Shown piece after piece: positions 24,084-32,411 of a stretch of 64,000 nucleotides of DNA. Every line of letters starts with the position of its first letter. The stretch's first letter is position 1. Source of the DNA: Sphaerisporangium aureirubrum (GTDB taxonomy: Bacteria; Actinomycetota; Actinomycetes; Streptosporangiales; Streptosporangiaceae); the NCBI RefSeq assembly GCF_042658925.1, contig NZ_JBHSRF010000024.1, positions 1-64,000 of the forward strand. Direction: 5' to 3'. The position numbers and the translations under genes were made by a program. A model generated the notes under the pieces. That model saw nothing but the letters and a program-made list of their open reading frames with translations, had not been told where the DNA came from and did not search any database.

Positions 24084-25730
24084 ATGGCACGGGCGGAAAC
24101 CCGGGATCGGGCACGGCGGCGGACCGCGAAGCGCGAGCGGATGGAAGCGGTCCGGGCCTTCGCCACGGGTCGGGTGCTGGACGCCGGGCGGACGCGCGAC
24201 GCCCTGCAGGCGTTGCTGCGGCCGGGGGACCGGGTGGCTCTGGAAGGGGACAACCAGAAGCAGGCGGACTTTCTCGCCGGAGAACTGGCCGGTTGCGACC
24301 CGGAGGCGGTGCACGATCTGCATCTGCTGATCTCCTCGATCAGCTTGCGCGAGCACCTGGACGTGTTCGAGCGCGGCGTCGCCCGCCGTCTCGACTTCGC
24401 CTACGCCGGGCCGCAGAGCGTGCGCATGGCGCAACTGCTCGCCGACGGCGGGATCGAGATCGGGGCGATCCACACCTATGTCGAGTTGTACGCGCGCATG
24501 TTCGTCGACCTCATCCCGGACGTCGCGCTGCTCTGCGCCGAGCAGGCCGACCGCGAAGGGAACCTGTACACCGGTCCGAGCACCGAGGACACCCCCGTAA
24601 TCGCCGAGGCGGCCGCCTTCTCCCAGGGGGTGACGCTGGTCCAGGTGAACGAGATCGTGGACAAGGTCCCCCGGGTCGACATCCCGGGCGACTGGGTGGA
24701 CCTGATCGTGCGGAGCCCCAGGCCGTTCGCGCTGGAACCGCTGTTCACCCGGGATCCGCGCCACATCGGCCAGGTGGAGATCCTGATGGCCATGATGGCG
24801 TTGCGCGGCGTCTACGAGCGGCACGGCGTGACCACGCTGAACCACGGAATCGGCTTCGACACCGCGGCGATCGAGCTGATCCTGCCGACCTACGGCGAGG
24901 AACTGGGCCTGCGGGGAAAGATCTGCAGACACTGGACGCTCAACCCGCATCCGACGCTCATCCCCGCCATCGAGACCGGCTGGGTCGAATCGGTGCACTG
25001 CTTCGGCGGGGAACCCGGCACCGAGCGCTACGTCGCCGCCCGCCCGGACGTGTTCTTCACCGGCCCCGACGGCTCGCTCCGCTCCAACCGGGTGCTGTGC
25101 CAGCTCGCCGGCCAGTACGCCGTGGACCTGTTCATCGGGTCGTCGCTGCAGATCGACGCGAACGCGAACTCCTCGACGGTCACCGAGGGTCGGCTGACCG
25201 GTTTCGGGGGAGCGCCCAACATGGGACACGACCCGCACGGCCGCAGGCACCCCTCGCCCGCGTGGCTGGGTCTCGTGGCCGGCGAGCCCCCCGTCCTGCG
25301 GGGACGCAAGCTCGTCGTGCAGATCACGCAGACCTTCCGCTCCGGCGGCGTCCCCGCGTTCGTCGAGTCGCTCGACGCGGTGCGGGTCGGTGAGGACGCC
25401 GGCATGCCCATCCCGCCCGTCATGATCTACGGTGACGACGTCAGCCACGTGGTGACGGAGGAGGGCGTGGCCTACCTCTACCGGGCCGCGGGGCCGGCCG
25501 AACGGCGTGACGCGGTCGCGGCGGTCGCGGGCGCGACCCCGGTCGGCCGCCGCATCGGCCATCGGCGCGTCGAGGAGCTGCGCCGTGACGGCCTGGTGGC
25601 GCTCCCCGAGGATCTCGGGGTCGACGTCCGCAGGGCGAAGCGCTCCCTGCTGGCGGCCCGCAGCATGGAGGACCTTGTGGCCTGGTCCGGAGGACTGTAC
25701 GACCCGCCGGCCCGGTTCCGGAGCTGGTGA
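24084..25730 (+). CDS. mdcA: Malonate decarboxylase, alpha subunit (acetyl-ACP:malonate ACP transferase)
   Basis: A 548-residue CoA-transferase-like protein that swaps the ACP thioester from acetyl to malonyl in the biotin-independent malonate decarboxylase complex. MdcA features include the opening RTAKRERMEAVRAFATGRV, GDRVALEGDNQKQADFLAGEL, LYTGPSTEDTPVIAEA, GGAPNMGHDPHGRRHPSPAW and GRKLVVQITQTF. Length is typical. I prefer ATG 24084, preceded by GGGGGCGG, over ATG 24000, which lies in the AT-rich leader. It is the first gene of a seven-gene operon. mdcB starts 7 bp after its stop. Confidence 0.95.
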   Translation: MARAETRDRARRRTAKRERMEAVRAFATGRVLDAGRTRDALQALLRPGDRVALEGDNQKQADFLAGELAGCDPEAVHDLHLLISSISLREHLDVFERGVARRLDFAYAGPQSVRMAQLLADGGIEIGAIHTYVELYARMFVDLIPDVALLCAEQADREGNLYTGPSTEDTPVIAEAAAFSQGVTLVQVNEIVDKVPRVDIPGDWVDLIVRSPRPFALEPLFTRDPRHIGQVEILMAMMALRGVYERHGVTTLNHGIGFDTAAIELILPTYGEELGLRGKICRHWTLNPHPTLIPAIETGWVESVHCFGGEPGTERYVAARPDVFFTGPDGSLRSNRVLCQLAGQYAVDLFIGSSLQIDANANSSTVTEGRLTGFGGAPNMGHDPHGRRHPSPAWLGLVAGEPPVLRGRKLVVQITQTFRSGGVPAFVESLDAVRVGEDAGMPIPPVMIYGDDVSHVVTEEGVAYLYRAAGPAERRDAVAAVAGATPVGRRIGHRRVEELRRDGLVALPEDLGVDVRRAKRSLLAARSMEDLVAWSGGLYDPPARFRSW

Positions 25731-25737
25731 TCCGCCG

Positions 25738-26637
25738 ATGCTCACCACGAAACGGGAGCCTGTGACGGGAGGGCGGGCGCCGTCCGCGGACACGCTGGCC
25801 GGCGCGGCGGTGCGGGCACTGCGCGACGAGGCGTGGCTGAGCCCCAAGCCCGGCCTGGTCGACCGCCGGGGGACCGGCGCGCACGACGACATGGACCTGC
25901 CGCTCCTGCTGGCCTCCGCCGAGGCACTGCGTCCCGCCTTCCGGTCCGCCGCCGCGGTGGCGGACCGGATGGCCGCAGGGGGCGGGCTGCGTGCGGAGCT
26001 CGGCCGGATCGGACGCGCGGGCGAGCGAGCGATGCTGCGGGCCACCCGGGGGGCCAACACGCATCGCGGGGCCCTGTGGGCGCTCGGGCTCCTGGTCGCC
26101 GGTGTCGCGGGCGGCGCCCGCGACGAGCGGGAGGCCGCCCTCGGCGCGGCCCGGCTGGCCGCCTTTCCCGACCGGCGGAATCCGGCGGGAACGGCCTCCC
26201 ACGGTGAGAGGGTCCGGCGACGGCACGGCGCGCGAGGTGCCCGCGGCGAGGCCGAGGACGCGTTCCCCCACGTCATGGAGGTCGCGCTGCCGAGGCTACG
26301 CCGGGCCAGGGCGGCCGGCCTGGCCGAGGAGACGGCCCGGCTGGACGCGTTGCTGGAGGTGATGAGCCTCCTGGACGACACCTGCGTCCTGCACCGCGGC
26401 GGCCTTGAGGGCCTGCGTGTCGTGCGGCTCGGCGCCGAGCGGGTCCTCGCCGAGGGAGGCGCGGGCACGGCACGCGGTCACGCCGCCCTCCTGGAACTGG
26501 ACGAGCGGCTCCGCGCACGACGGCTGTCGCCGGGCGGGAGCGGCGACCTGCTGGCCGCCGCGCTCTTCCTCGACCTGGTGCCCTGGCCCGGGCGCCCGGC
26601 CCCCGGCGGACGGGAGGGGCCGGCGTGCGGACACTGA
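25738..26637 (+). CDS. mdcB: Triphosphoribosyl-dephospho-CoA synthase
   Basis: A 299-residue CitG/MdcB-family enzyme that makes 2'-(5''-triphosphoribosyl)-3'-dephospho-CoA from ATP and dephospho-CoA, the precursor of the MdcC prosthetic group. Conserved motifs are LSPKPGLVDRRGTGAHDDMDLPLLLASA (~36-63), ANTHRGALWALGLLVAG (~105) and DDTCVLHRGG (~215). ATG 25738 is 7 bp after mdcA. Its end overlaps the mdcC start by 13 bp. The stretch around residues 140-165 is Arg/Gly-rich and looks poorly conserved. Confidence 0.9.
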   Translation: MLTTKREPVTGGRAPSADTLAGAAVRALRDEAWLSPKPGLVDRRGTGAHDDMDLPLLLASAEALRPAFRSAAAVADRMAAGGGLRAELGRIGRAGERAMLRATRGANTHRGALWALGLLVAGVAGGARDEREAALGAARLAAFPDRRNPAGTASHGERVRRRHGARGARGEAEDAFPHVMEVALPRLRRARAAGLAEETARLDALLEVMSLLDDTCVLHRGGLEGLRVVRLGAERVLAEGGAGTARGHAALLELDERLRARRLSPGGSGDLLAAALFLDLVPWPGRPAPGGREGPACGH

Positions 26638-26915
26638 CCTACGAGTTCCCCGCCGACCGGCCACCCGGCCGGCGGGCCCACGTCGGGGTGGCCGGATCGG
26701 GGGATCTGGAGGTCCTGATGACCCCGGCGTCCGGCGCCGCCCGCGTGCGCGTGCGCACCAGCGTCGACGGGTTCGACACGGTGTGGCGGATCGTGCTGGA
26801 GCGGTTCTTCGCCCGCCACCGCGTCGCCGCGGACTTCGACCTGAACGACGCGGGCGCCACGCCCGGCGTGGTCACCCTGCGCCTGCGGCAGGCCGTCGAG
26901 GAGGGCGAGGCATGA
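26625..26915 (+). CDS. mdcC: Malonate decarboxylase acyl carrier protein (delta subunit)
   Basis: A 96-residue ACP that carries the phosphoribosyl-dephospho-CoA arm. The attachment serine is in VAGSGDLEVLM (~22-32), typical of MdcC/CitD-type carriers and unlike the GxDS motif of fatty-acid ACPs. The later WRIVLERFF and FDLNDAGATPGVVTLRLRQA segments also fit the family. GTG 26625 is the start, nested in the end of mdcB. It overlaps mdcD by 4 bp. Confidence 0.9.
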   Translation: MRTLTYEFPADRPPGRRAHVGVAGSGDLEVLMTPASGAARVRVRTSVDGFDTVWRIVLERFFARHRVAADFDLNDAGATPGVVTLRLRQAVEEGEA

Positions 26916-27796
26916 CGGCCGCCGTCCCGCCGCCCGACTGGGCCGCGATGCTCGGCCGCACCAGCTTCATCGAGCTGGACGCCCGGGAGCGGGCCACGGC
27001 GCTGCTCGACGACGGCACGGCCCGCGAGCTGTGCGGTCCCTTCGACCGCATCGAGTCGCCCTGGCTGGAGCCCCAGGGAGTCGTCCCGGCGTCCGACGAC
27101 GGCGTCGCCGTGGTGAAGGGAAGGCTCGGCGGGCGGCCCTCGGTCGTGATCGCCATCGAGCAGGCCTTCCAAGGGGGCGGCATCGGCGAGGTCTCCGGCG
27201 CGAAGACGGCGGCCGCGCTGTCCCTGGCCGCCAGGGACAACCGTGACGGCATCCCGACCAGCGCCGTCCTGCTGCTGGAGACCGGCGGCGTGCGCCTGCA
27301 GGAGGCCAACCTGGGCCTGGCCACGATCGCCGAGGTGTGCTCGGCGATTCTGGAGCTGCGCGCGCTTCAGCCCGTCGTCGGCGTCATCGCCGGAGCGCTG
27401 GGCTGTTTCGGCGGCATGAGCATCGCCGCCGGACTGTGCACCAGGCTGATCATGACCGAGGAGGGCCGTCTCGGGCTCGACGGCCCCGAGGTGATCGAGT
27501 CCGAGGCCGGGGTCGCCGAGTTCGACGCCTCCGATCACCCGCTGATCTGGTCGATCGACGGCGGCAGGCAGCGCACCCGGACCGCCCTGGCGGACGTGCT
27601 GGTCCCCGACGACGTCGCCGCGCTGCGATCCGCCGTGATCGACGCCGTCGGGCGAGGGATTCCCGGCGAGCACCGCTCCCGGCGCCTCGGCGAGTGGCAG
27701 GCCCGCGTCCGGGCCGTCGACCCGGCCGATCCGCCCGATCCTCCCGGCCTCGCGGCCGTGTGGGCGAAGGCCGTGCCACCGCGGGGGGACCGGTGA
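26912..27796 (+). CDS. mdcD: Malonate decarboxylase, beta subunit
   Basis: A 294-residue crotonase/carboxyltransferase-fold protein that, with the gamma subunit, decarboxylates malonyl-ACP to acetyl-ACP. Features are SFIELDARERATALLDDGTARELCGPFDRIESPWLEPQGVVP at the start, VVIAIEQAFQGGGIGEVSGAK (~85), and LLETGGVRLQEANLGLATIAEV and GALGCFGGMSIAAGLC (~125-175), which form oxyanion-hole loops. ATG 26912 overlaps the mdcC stop (ATGA). Confidence 0.94.
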   Translation: MTAAVPPPDWAAMLGRTSFIELDARERATALLDDGTARELCGPFDRIESPWLEPQGVVPASDDGVAVVKGRLGGRPSVVIAIEQAFQGGGIGEVSGAKTAAALSLAARDNRDGIPTSAVLLLETGGVRLQEANLGLATIAEVCSAILELRALQPVVGVIAGALGCFGGMSIAAGLCTRLIMTEEGRLGLDGPEVIESEAGVAEFDASDHPLIWSIDGGRQRTRTALADVLVPDDVAALRSAVIDAVGRGIPGEHRSRRLGEWQARVRAVDPADPPDPPGLAAVWAKAVPPRGDR

Positions 27797-28602
27797 CGAG
27801 CCGCGGGCTGAACTGGACACGGGCGCTCGCCGAGGGCGCCGTGCGGCACACCGTCCCGTCCGTGCTCACGGCGGACGTCACGCTGGGCGGCGACGTCGCC
27901 CGGCTGGTCGCCGTCGTGCCGGACCCCCGCAGCCCCTACCCCCGCGCGCGGAACGGGGAGGTCGGCCTGCGCGAAGGGCTCGCCCTCGCCGAGGCGGTGA
28001 CCCAGGTCGTCACCGGGGACGCGCACCGGCCCGAGCACCGCCGCCGCCCGATCGTCGCCGTCGTCGACGTCCCCAGCCAGGCCTACGGACGCCTTGAGGA
28101 ACTGCTCGGCATCCACCACGCGCTGGCCGCCGCCGTGGACGCCTACGTCACCGCCCGCACGACCGGGCACCCGGTGATCGCTCTGATCGTCGGAACGGCC
28201 CTGTCCGGCGGGTTCCTGGCACACGGCTCGCAGGCCAACCAGATCGTGGCGCTCGACGACCCCGGCGTGACGATCCACGCCATGCACCGGCGCGCCGCGG
28301 CGGAGGTGACCCGCCGGACCGTGGAGGAACTCGGCGAGCTGGCCAGGCGCATCCCTCCGCTGTCCTACGACGTCAAGGACTGGGCGACGCTCGGCCTGTG
28401 CGACGAGCTCATGGACGTCGCGAACGCCGACGACCCGGCCGGGGAGGACACGCGCAAGGTGAAGGACGCGCTCACCGCCGCCGTCGCACGGGCCCGCCGG
28501 GGTCCCCGCGACCTGAGCGACCGGCTCACCTCGCCCGGCGCCCGCCGGACCCGGGAGGCCTCCCGCCGTGTCCACGAGGCGCTCGCCGCCCAATGGCCGT
28601 GA
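27793..28602 (+). CDS. mdcE: Malonate decarboxylase, gamma subunit
   Basis: A 269-residue partner of MdcD in the decarboxylase core. Characteristic segments are PIVAVVDVPSQAYGRLEELLGIHHALAAAVDAY (~95-127), HPVIALIVGTALSGGFLAHGSQANQIVALDDPG (~132-165; GGFLAHG is the oxyanion loop) and IHAMHRRAAAEVTRR. GTG 27793 overlaps the mdcD stop by 4 bp. The C-terminal ~40 residues are Arg-rich. It overlaps mdcG by 10 bp. Confidence 0.94.
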   Translation: MTSRGLNWTRALAEGAVRHTVPSVLTADVTLGGDVARLVAVVPDPRSPYPRARNGEVGLREGLALAEAVTQVVTGDAHRPEHRRRPIVAVVDVPSQAYGRLEELLGIHHALAAAVDAYVTARTTGHPVIALIVGTALSGGFLAHGSQANQIVALDDPGVTIHAMHRRAAAEVTRRTVEELGELARRIPPLSYDVKDWATLGLCDELMDVANADDPAGEDTRKVKDALTAAVARARRGPRDLSDRLTSPGARRTREASRRVHEALAAQWP

Positions 28603-29207
28603 CCGCGCGCCCGCACGACCTGCTGCGACTCACCGGGGCCGCGGCGCTGGACGCCGGGCTCCCCGGCTGGGCCGCCACGTCGCTCGCCGCCTGCCCCTGG
28701 GGCGTCGTACGGCGGGCACCGCATCCGCCCGGCCTGATCCCGGTCGGCGTACGCGGGGCCGGGCGGGGACGGCGCCACGCCGCGCTCGTCCCCGCCGGCG
28801 CGGTGACCCGCCGCCTCCCTCCCGAGGAGCTGAGCCGGCGGCGCCCCCGCATTCCCCGGCTGGCCGCCACCCTGGCCGGCGTCGCCCCGCGGGTGGCGGC
28901 GGAGCTGGGCGGCGACGTCGTCTTCGGCCCGATCGGCGGCGTGGGCTTCGAGCTCGCCACCGGGCGGCCGGTCACCCACCCCGGAAGCGACCTGGACCTG
29001 CTGATCCGGGCACCCCGCCGGGTGGAGCAGGCCGACGCCGCGCGGCTGGTGGCCGCCTTCGCCGCTCTTCCCGGCACGGTCGACTGCCAGATGGAGACCC
29101 CGTGCGGCGGAGTCGGCCTCGTCGAGTGGGCCCGTACAGGCGGTCCCGTCCTGGCCCGTACCGGCCACGGCCCGGAACTGGTGGACGACCCGTGGGCCCT
29201 CGCGTGA
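28593..29207 (+). CDS. mdcG: Phosphoribosyl-dephospho-CoA transferase (holo-ACP synthase)
   Basis: A 204-residue nucleotidyltransferase that transfers the prosthetic group from the MdcB product to the serine of MdcC. The nucleotidyltransferase metal site GSDLDLLIRAP (two aspartates, ~131-141) is clear, preceded by VFGPIGGVGFELATGRP. ATG 28593 overlaps the end of mdcE by 10 bp, and its TGA overlaps the mdcH GTG. Its presence shows that the operon encodes its own cofactor-loading machinery. Confidence 0.92.
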   Translation: MAVTARPHDLLRLTGAAALDAGLPGWAATSLAACPWGVVRRAPHPPGLIPVGVRGAGRGRRHAALVPAGAVTRRLPPEELSRRRPRIPRLAATLAGVAPRVAAELGGDVVFGPIGGVGFELATGRPVTHPGSDLDLLIRAPRRVEQADAARLVAAFAALPGTVDCQMETPCGGVGLVEWARTGGPVLARTGHGPELVDDPWALA

Positions 29208-30175
29208 GAGTCGCCTTCCTCTACCCCGGCCAGGGCACCCAGCGGCCCGGGATGCTGCACGACCTGCCCGGCCACCGGGCCGTCGCGGCGACCCTCGCCG
29301 AGGCCGAGCGCGTCCTGCCCGGCTCGTCCCGGCGGGACGGCGCGCGGGAGCTGCGGTCGACCGTCACCGCGCAGGTCGCGCTCTGCGTCGCCGGGGTCGC
29401 CGCGACCAGCGCCCTCACCGCCGTGGGCGCCACCCCCGACGCCGTGGCCGGGCACTCCGCCGGGGCGTTCCCCGCCGCCGTCGCCGCCGGGGCACTGACC
29501 TTCGCCGAAGCCCTCACCGCCGTGCGGCGCCGCGCCGAGCTGATGCGTGACGCCTATCCGTCCGGGTACGGCATGGCGGCCGTCCTCGGGCTCGGCGTGG
29601 CGCAGGCCCGGCGCGTGGTCGAGTCGATCACGACCGCGGGCGACCCGGCCTACCTGGCCGTCGTCGACACCGGCCGGCAGGTCGTGGTCGCGGGCGGCGC
29701 CCGCGCGCTGGACCGCCTCACCGCGGCCGCCGCCGAGGCCGGCGCCCGATGCGTGCGGCGCCTGGACATCGGCGTCCCCTCGCACTGCCCGCTCCTGGAC
29801 GGCGTCGCCGGCGCCATGACGGACCACCTCGCCGTGATCCCCCGGCGCGACATCACCGTCCCCTATCTCGCCGGTTCGGCCGCCCGTCTCCTCCACGACG
29901 CCGACGCGGTCCTCGACGACCTCGCCCGCGGCGTCGCCACCACGGTGAGATGGCGGGACGCCACCGCTCTGCTCGCCGAACTCGGCACGACCCTGTTCGT
30001 CCAGACGCCGCCCGGACGAGTGCTCGCCCGGATGGCCCGGGAGGCTCACCCGCACGCCCGCGCCGTCGCTCTGGCCGACACCGGCCTCACCGACACGGCG
30101 GTGTTCATCCGCCGTGCCCGGGCGGGACCGGAGGGCCGGTCACAGGGGTGCGGGAGCGACGGGAACCCACCGTGA
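29204..30175 (+). CDS. mdcH: Malonyl-CoA:ACP transacylase-like subunit
   Basis: A 323-residue FabD-fold acyltransferase that charges MdcC with malonyl from malonyl-CoA. Motifs are FLYPGQGTQRPGM at the N-terminus, the catalytic serine in AGHSAGAFPAAVAAGAL (~83-100) and the histidine in IGVPSHCPLLDGV (~190). GTG 29204 overlaps the mdcG stop by 4 bp. It closes a gap-free mdcABCDEGH series. No mdcF/mdcLM transporter or LysR-type mdcR lies next to it. Confidence 0.92.
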   Translation: MRVAFLYPGQGTQRPGMLHDLPGHRAVAATLAEAERVLPGSSRRDGARELRSTVTAQVALCVAGVAATSALTAVGATPDAVAGHSAGAFPAAVAAGALTFAEALTAVRRRAELMRDAYPSGYGMAAVLGLGVAQARRVVESITTAGDPAYLAVVDTGRQVVVAGGARALDRLTAAAAEAGARCVRRLDIGVPSHCPLLDGVAGAMTDHLAVIPRRDITVPYLAGSAARLLHDADAVLDDLARGVATTVRWRDATALLAELGTTLFVQTPPGRVLARMAREAHPHARAVALADTGLTDTAVFIRRARAGPEGRSQGCGSDGNPP

Positions 30176-30230
30176 GGGACTGGTCCGCCGGTGTCCCGGG
30201 AAGATCACCTGTCGAACTGAGGGGGAGAAG

Positions 30231-31115
30231 ATGACACGTCCGGCCGGGGAGAAGCCGATCACGATGACGCTGGCGTTCGCTGTGGCCGCCGCGGCGGCGT
30301 GGGCGTCGCCGGCGCTCGCCGGGGAGCGGGACGCCGTCCCGCGCGCGCCGTCCGCCCTCACGAGCCCGGCGCCGTCGCCCTGCCGGTCGCCGGGGCGGTC
30401 CGAGCCGACGGTCGTCCTGGTTCACGGAGCCTGGGCCGACACCTCCAGCTGGAACGGCGAGTTGGACGCGCTGCGGCGAGCGGGCCACGTCGCGCGGGCC
30501 GTGGCGAATCCGCTCCGCGGCCTGACCGGGGACGCCAGGACCGTCGCCGACTTCCTGAAGACCGTCTCCGGCCCGATCGTGCTCGTCGGGCACTCCTACG
30601 GGGGCTCGGTGATCACCGACGCCGCCGCGGGGGTTCCGGGTGTCAAGGCCCTGGTGTACGTCGACGCCGCGGCGCCCGACACAGGGGAGACCACCGGCGG
30701 CCTCAGCGGGTCCGGCTCCGCCCTCGAGGCGAACCCGGACTCCCTCTACGACAAGGTGCCCTACCCGGGAGCGCCCCAGGGGGCGGCCGACCTGTACCTG
30801 AAGCGGAACGTCTTCATCCGCTCGTTCGCCTCGGATCTGCCCGAGGACACCGCCGTACGCCTGTGGGCCTCCCAGCGAGCCGCCTCGACCAGCGCGTTCA
30901 CGACCCCGTCGAAGGCGGCGGCGTGGAAGACGATCCCGTCCTGGTACTTCATCAGCACCGGCGACCGCATCATCACCGCGGGCTCGCAACTGTCGATGGC
31001 CCGCCGGGCGCACTCGAAGGTCACCCGGTTCCAAGGCGGGTCCCACCTGACCCTGATCTCCCACCCGGACGCGGTGACGTCGGTGATCGAATCGGCGATC
31101 TGCTCCGTCCGCTAG
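30231..31115 (+). CDS. Secreted alpha/beta hydrolase
   Basis: A 294-residue alpha/beta hydrolase with an N-terminal signal peptide (TLAFAVAAAAAWASPALA, ~13-30) and a Pro/Ser-rich linker. The oxyanion loop is VVLVHGAWADTSSW (~62), the nucleophile elbow is LVGHSYGGSVI (~121-131), and the catalytic His lies in QGGSHLTLISHPD near the end. The pattern matches EstC/SalD-like esterases. ATG 30231 follows GGGGGAGAAG. It begins 55 bp after mdcH on the same strand and could be read through from the malonate operon, but it has no obvious role in it. Confidence 0.85.
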   Translation: MTRPAGEKPITMTLAFAVAAAAAWASPALAGERDAVPRAPSALTSPAPSPCRSPGRSEPTVVLVHGAWADTSSWNGELDALRRAGHVARAVANPLRGLTGDARTVADFLKTVSGPIVLVGHSYGGSVITDAAAGVPGVKALVYVDAAAPDTGETTGGLSGSGSALEANPDSLYDKVPYPGAPQGAADLYLKRNVFIRSFASDLPEDTAVRLWASQRAASTSAFTTPSKAAAWKTIPSWYFISTGDRIITAGSQLSMARRAHSKVTRFQGGSHLTLISHPDAVTSVIESAICSVR

Positions 31116-31137
31116 CTCGCCGGGTGGGTGGCAGGGG

Positions 31138-32406
31138 TCAGCGGGCGGCGGTGCCGGCGCGGCGTTTGGTCCAGACGTCGAAGGCCACGGCGGCCAGGAG
31201 GACGATGCCCTTGACGAGCATCACTCGTTCGCTGGGGGAGCCGATGAGGCTCATGCCGTTGTTGATGACGCCCATGATCAGGCCGCCGGTGATGGCGCCC
31301 ACCACCTTGCCGACGCCGCCCTGGACGGCGGCGCCGCCGATGAAGGCGGCGGCGATGGCGTCCAGTTCGAAGGAGCCGCCCGCCGTAGGGCCGGCCTGGT
31401 TGAGGCGGCCGGCGAAGATGATGCCGGCCATGCCCGCCAGGACACCCATGTTGACGAAGATCCAGAAGACGACCGACTTGACGCGGACGCCGGACAGGAC
31501 GGCGGCCTGGAGGTTGCCGCCGACGGCGTAGATGCGGCGGCCGAAGACCGAGCGGGTGGACAGCAGCGAGTAGCCGAGCACCAGGACGGCCAGCAGGACC
31601 AGGACCCAGGGGAGGTTCTTGAAGCGGGCCAGCTGGATCACGAGGAACATGATCAGGACGGCGCCGGCGGCCAGCTTCAGGACGAAGGCGGGGAACGGGT
31701 CGACGTGCTGGCCGTAGCTGACGCGGGCCGAGCGGGTGCGCCACTGGGCGGCGGACATGCCGGCGACGGCGATGAGGCCGACCAGCAGGCTGAACAGGTC
31801 GGCGCCGCCGAGGGGGCCGAGGCCGATGTTGCCGAAGTAGCCGTCGGTGAAGCCGTTGGACAGCGTGCGGACGGCGTCGGGGAACGGGCCGATGCCCTGG
31901 TTGCCGAGGACGGTGAGGGTCAGCGCGCGGAACAGGAGCATGCCGGCCAGAGTGACGATGAACGACGGGATGCCGAAGTAGGCGATCCAGAAGCCCTGCC
32001 AGGCGCCGATCAGGCCGCCGGTCACCAGGGTGATGAGCAGCGCGGCGGGCCACGGCACGCCGTAGTTGACCATCAGGACGGCCGACACCGCGCCGGTGAC
32101 GGCCACCACCGAGCCGACCGACAGGTCGATGTGCCCGGCGATGATGATCAGGATCATCCCGACCGCGAGGATCAGGATGTAGGAGTTCTGCACGATGATG
32201 TTGGAGATGTTCTGCGGCTGTAGCAGGGCGCCGTCGGTGAGCACCGAGAACAGCACCACGATCAGCGCGAAGGCGATGTAGATGCCGCTCTGCCGGATGT
32301 TGATCGAGAAGCCGCCGAGCGACATCCGGCCCGGCGGCCGTACCTCGCCTGGTCCGCCGCCGTCCTGCGGACCCACCGCGACACCCGTTGGCGAGACGCT
32401 GCTCAT
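31138..32406 (-). CDS. gguB: Sugar ABC transporter permease (GguB/XylH type)
   Basis: A 422-residue BPD_transp_2 permease, longer than the RbsC type, with the loop AGHIDLSVGSVVAVTG (~90-105). Around residues 195-240 it carries the extra cytoplasmic insertion WRTRSARVSYGQHVDPFP that is typical of XylH/GguB/MmsB proteins. It ends with FELDAIAAAFIGGAAVQGGVGKVVGAI. It is the last gene of chvE-gguA-gguB on the minus strand, 5 bp after gguA. Likely substrates are xylose, arabinose, galactose or related sugars (family knowledge). Confidence 0.93.
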   Translation of the reverse strand: MSSVSPTGVAVGPQDGGGPGEVRPPGRMSLGGFSINIRQSGIYIAFALIVVLFSVLTDGALLQPQNISNIIVQNSYILILAVGMILIIIAGHIDLSVGSVVAVTGAVSAVLMVNYGVPWPAALLITLVTGGLIGAWQGFWIAYFGIPSFIVTLAGMLLFRALTLTVLGNQGIGPFPDAVRTLSNGFTDGYFGNIGLGPLGGADLFSLLVGLIAVAGMSAAQWRTRSARVSYGQHVDPFPAFVLKLAAGAVLIMFLVIQLARFKNLPWVLVLLAVLVLGYSLLSTRSVFGRRIYAVGGNLQAAVLSGVRVKSVVFWIFVNMGVLAGMAGIIFAGRLNQAGPTAGGSFELDAIAAAFIGGAAVQGGVGKVVGAITGGLIMGVINNGMSLIGSPSERVMLVKGIVLLAAVAFDVWTKRRAGTAAR

Positions 32407-32411
32407 CGGGG

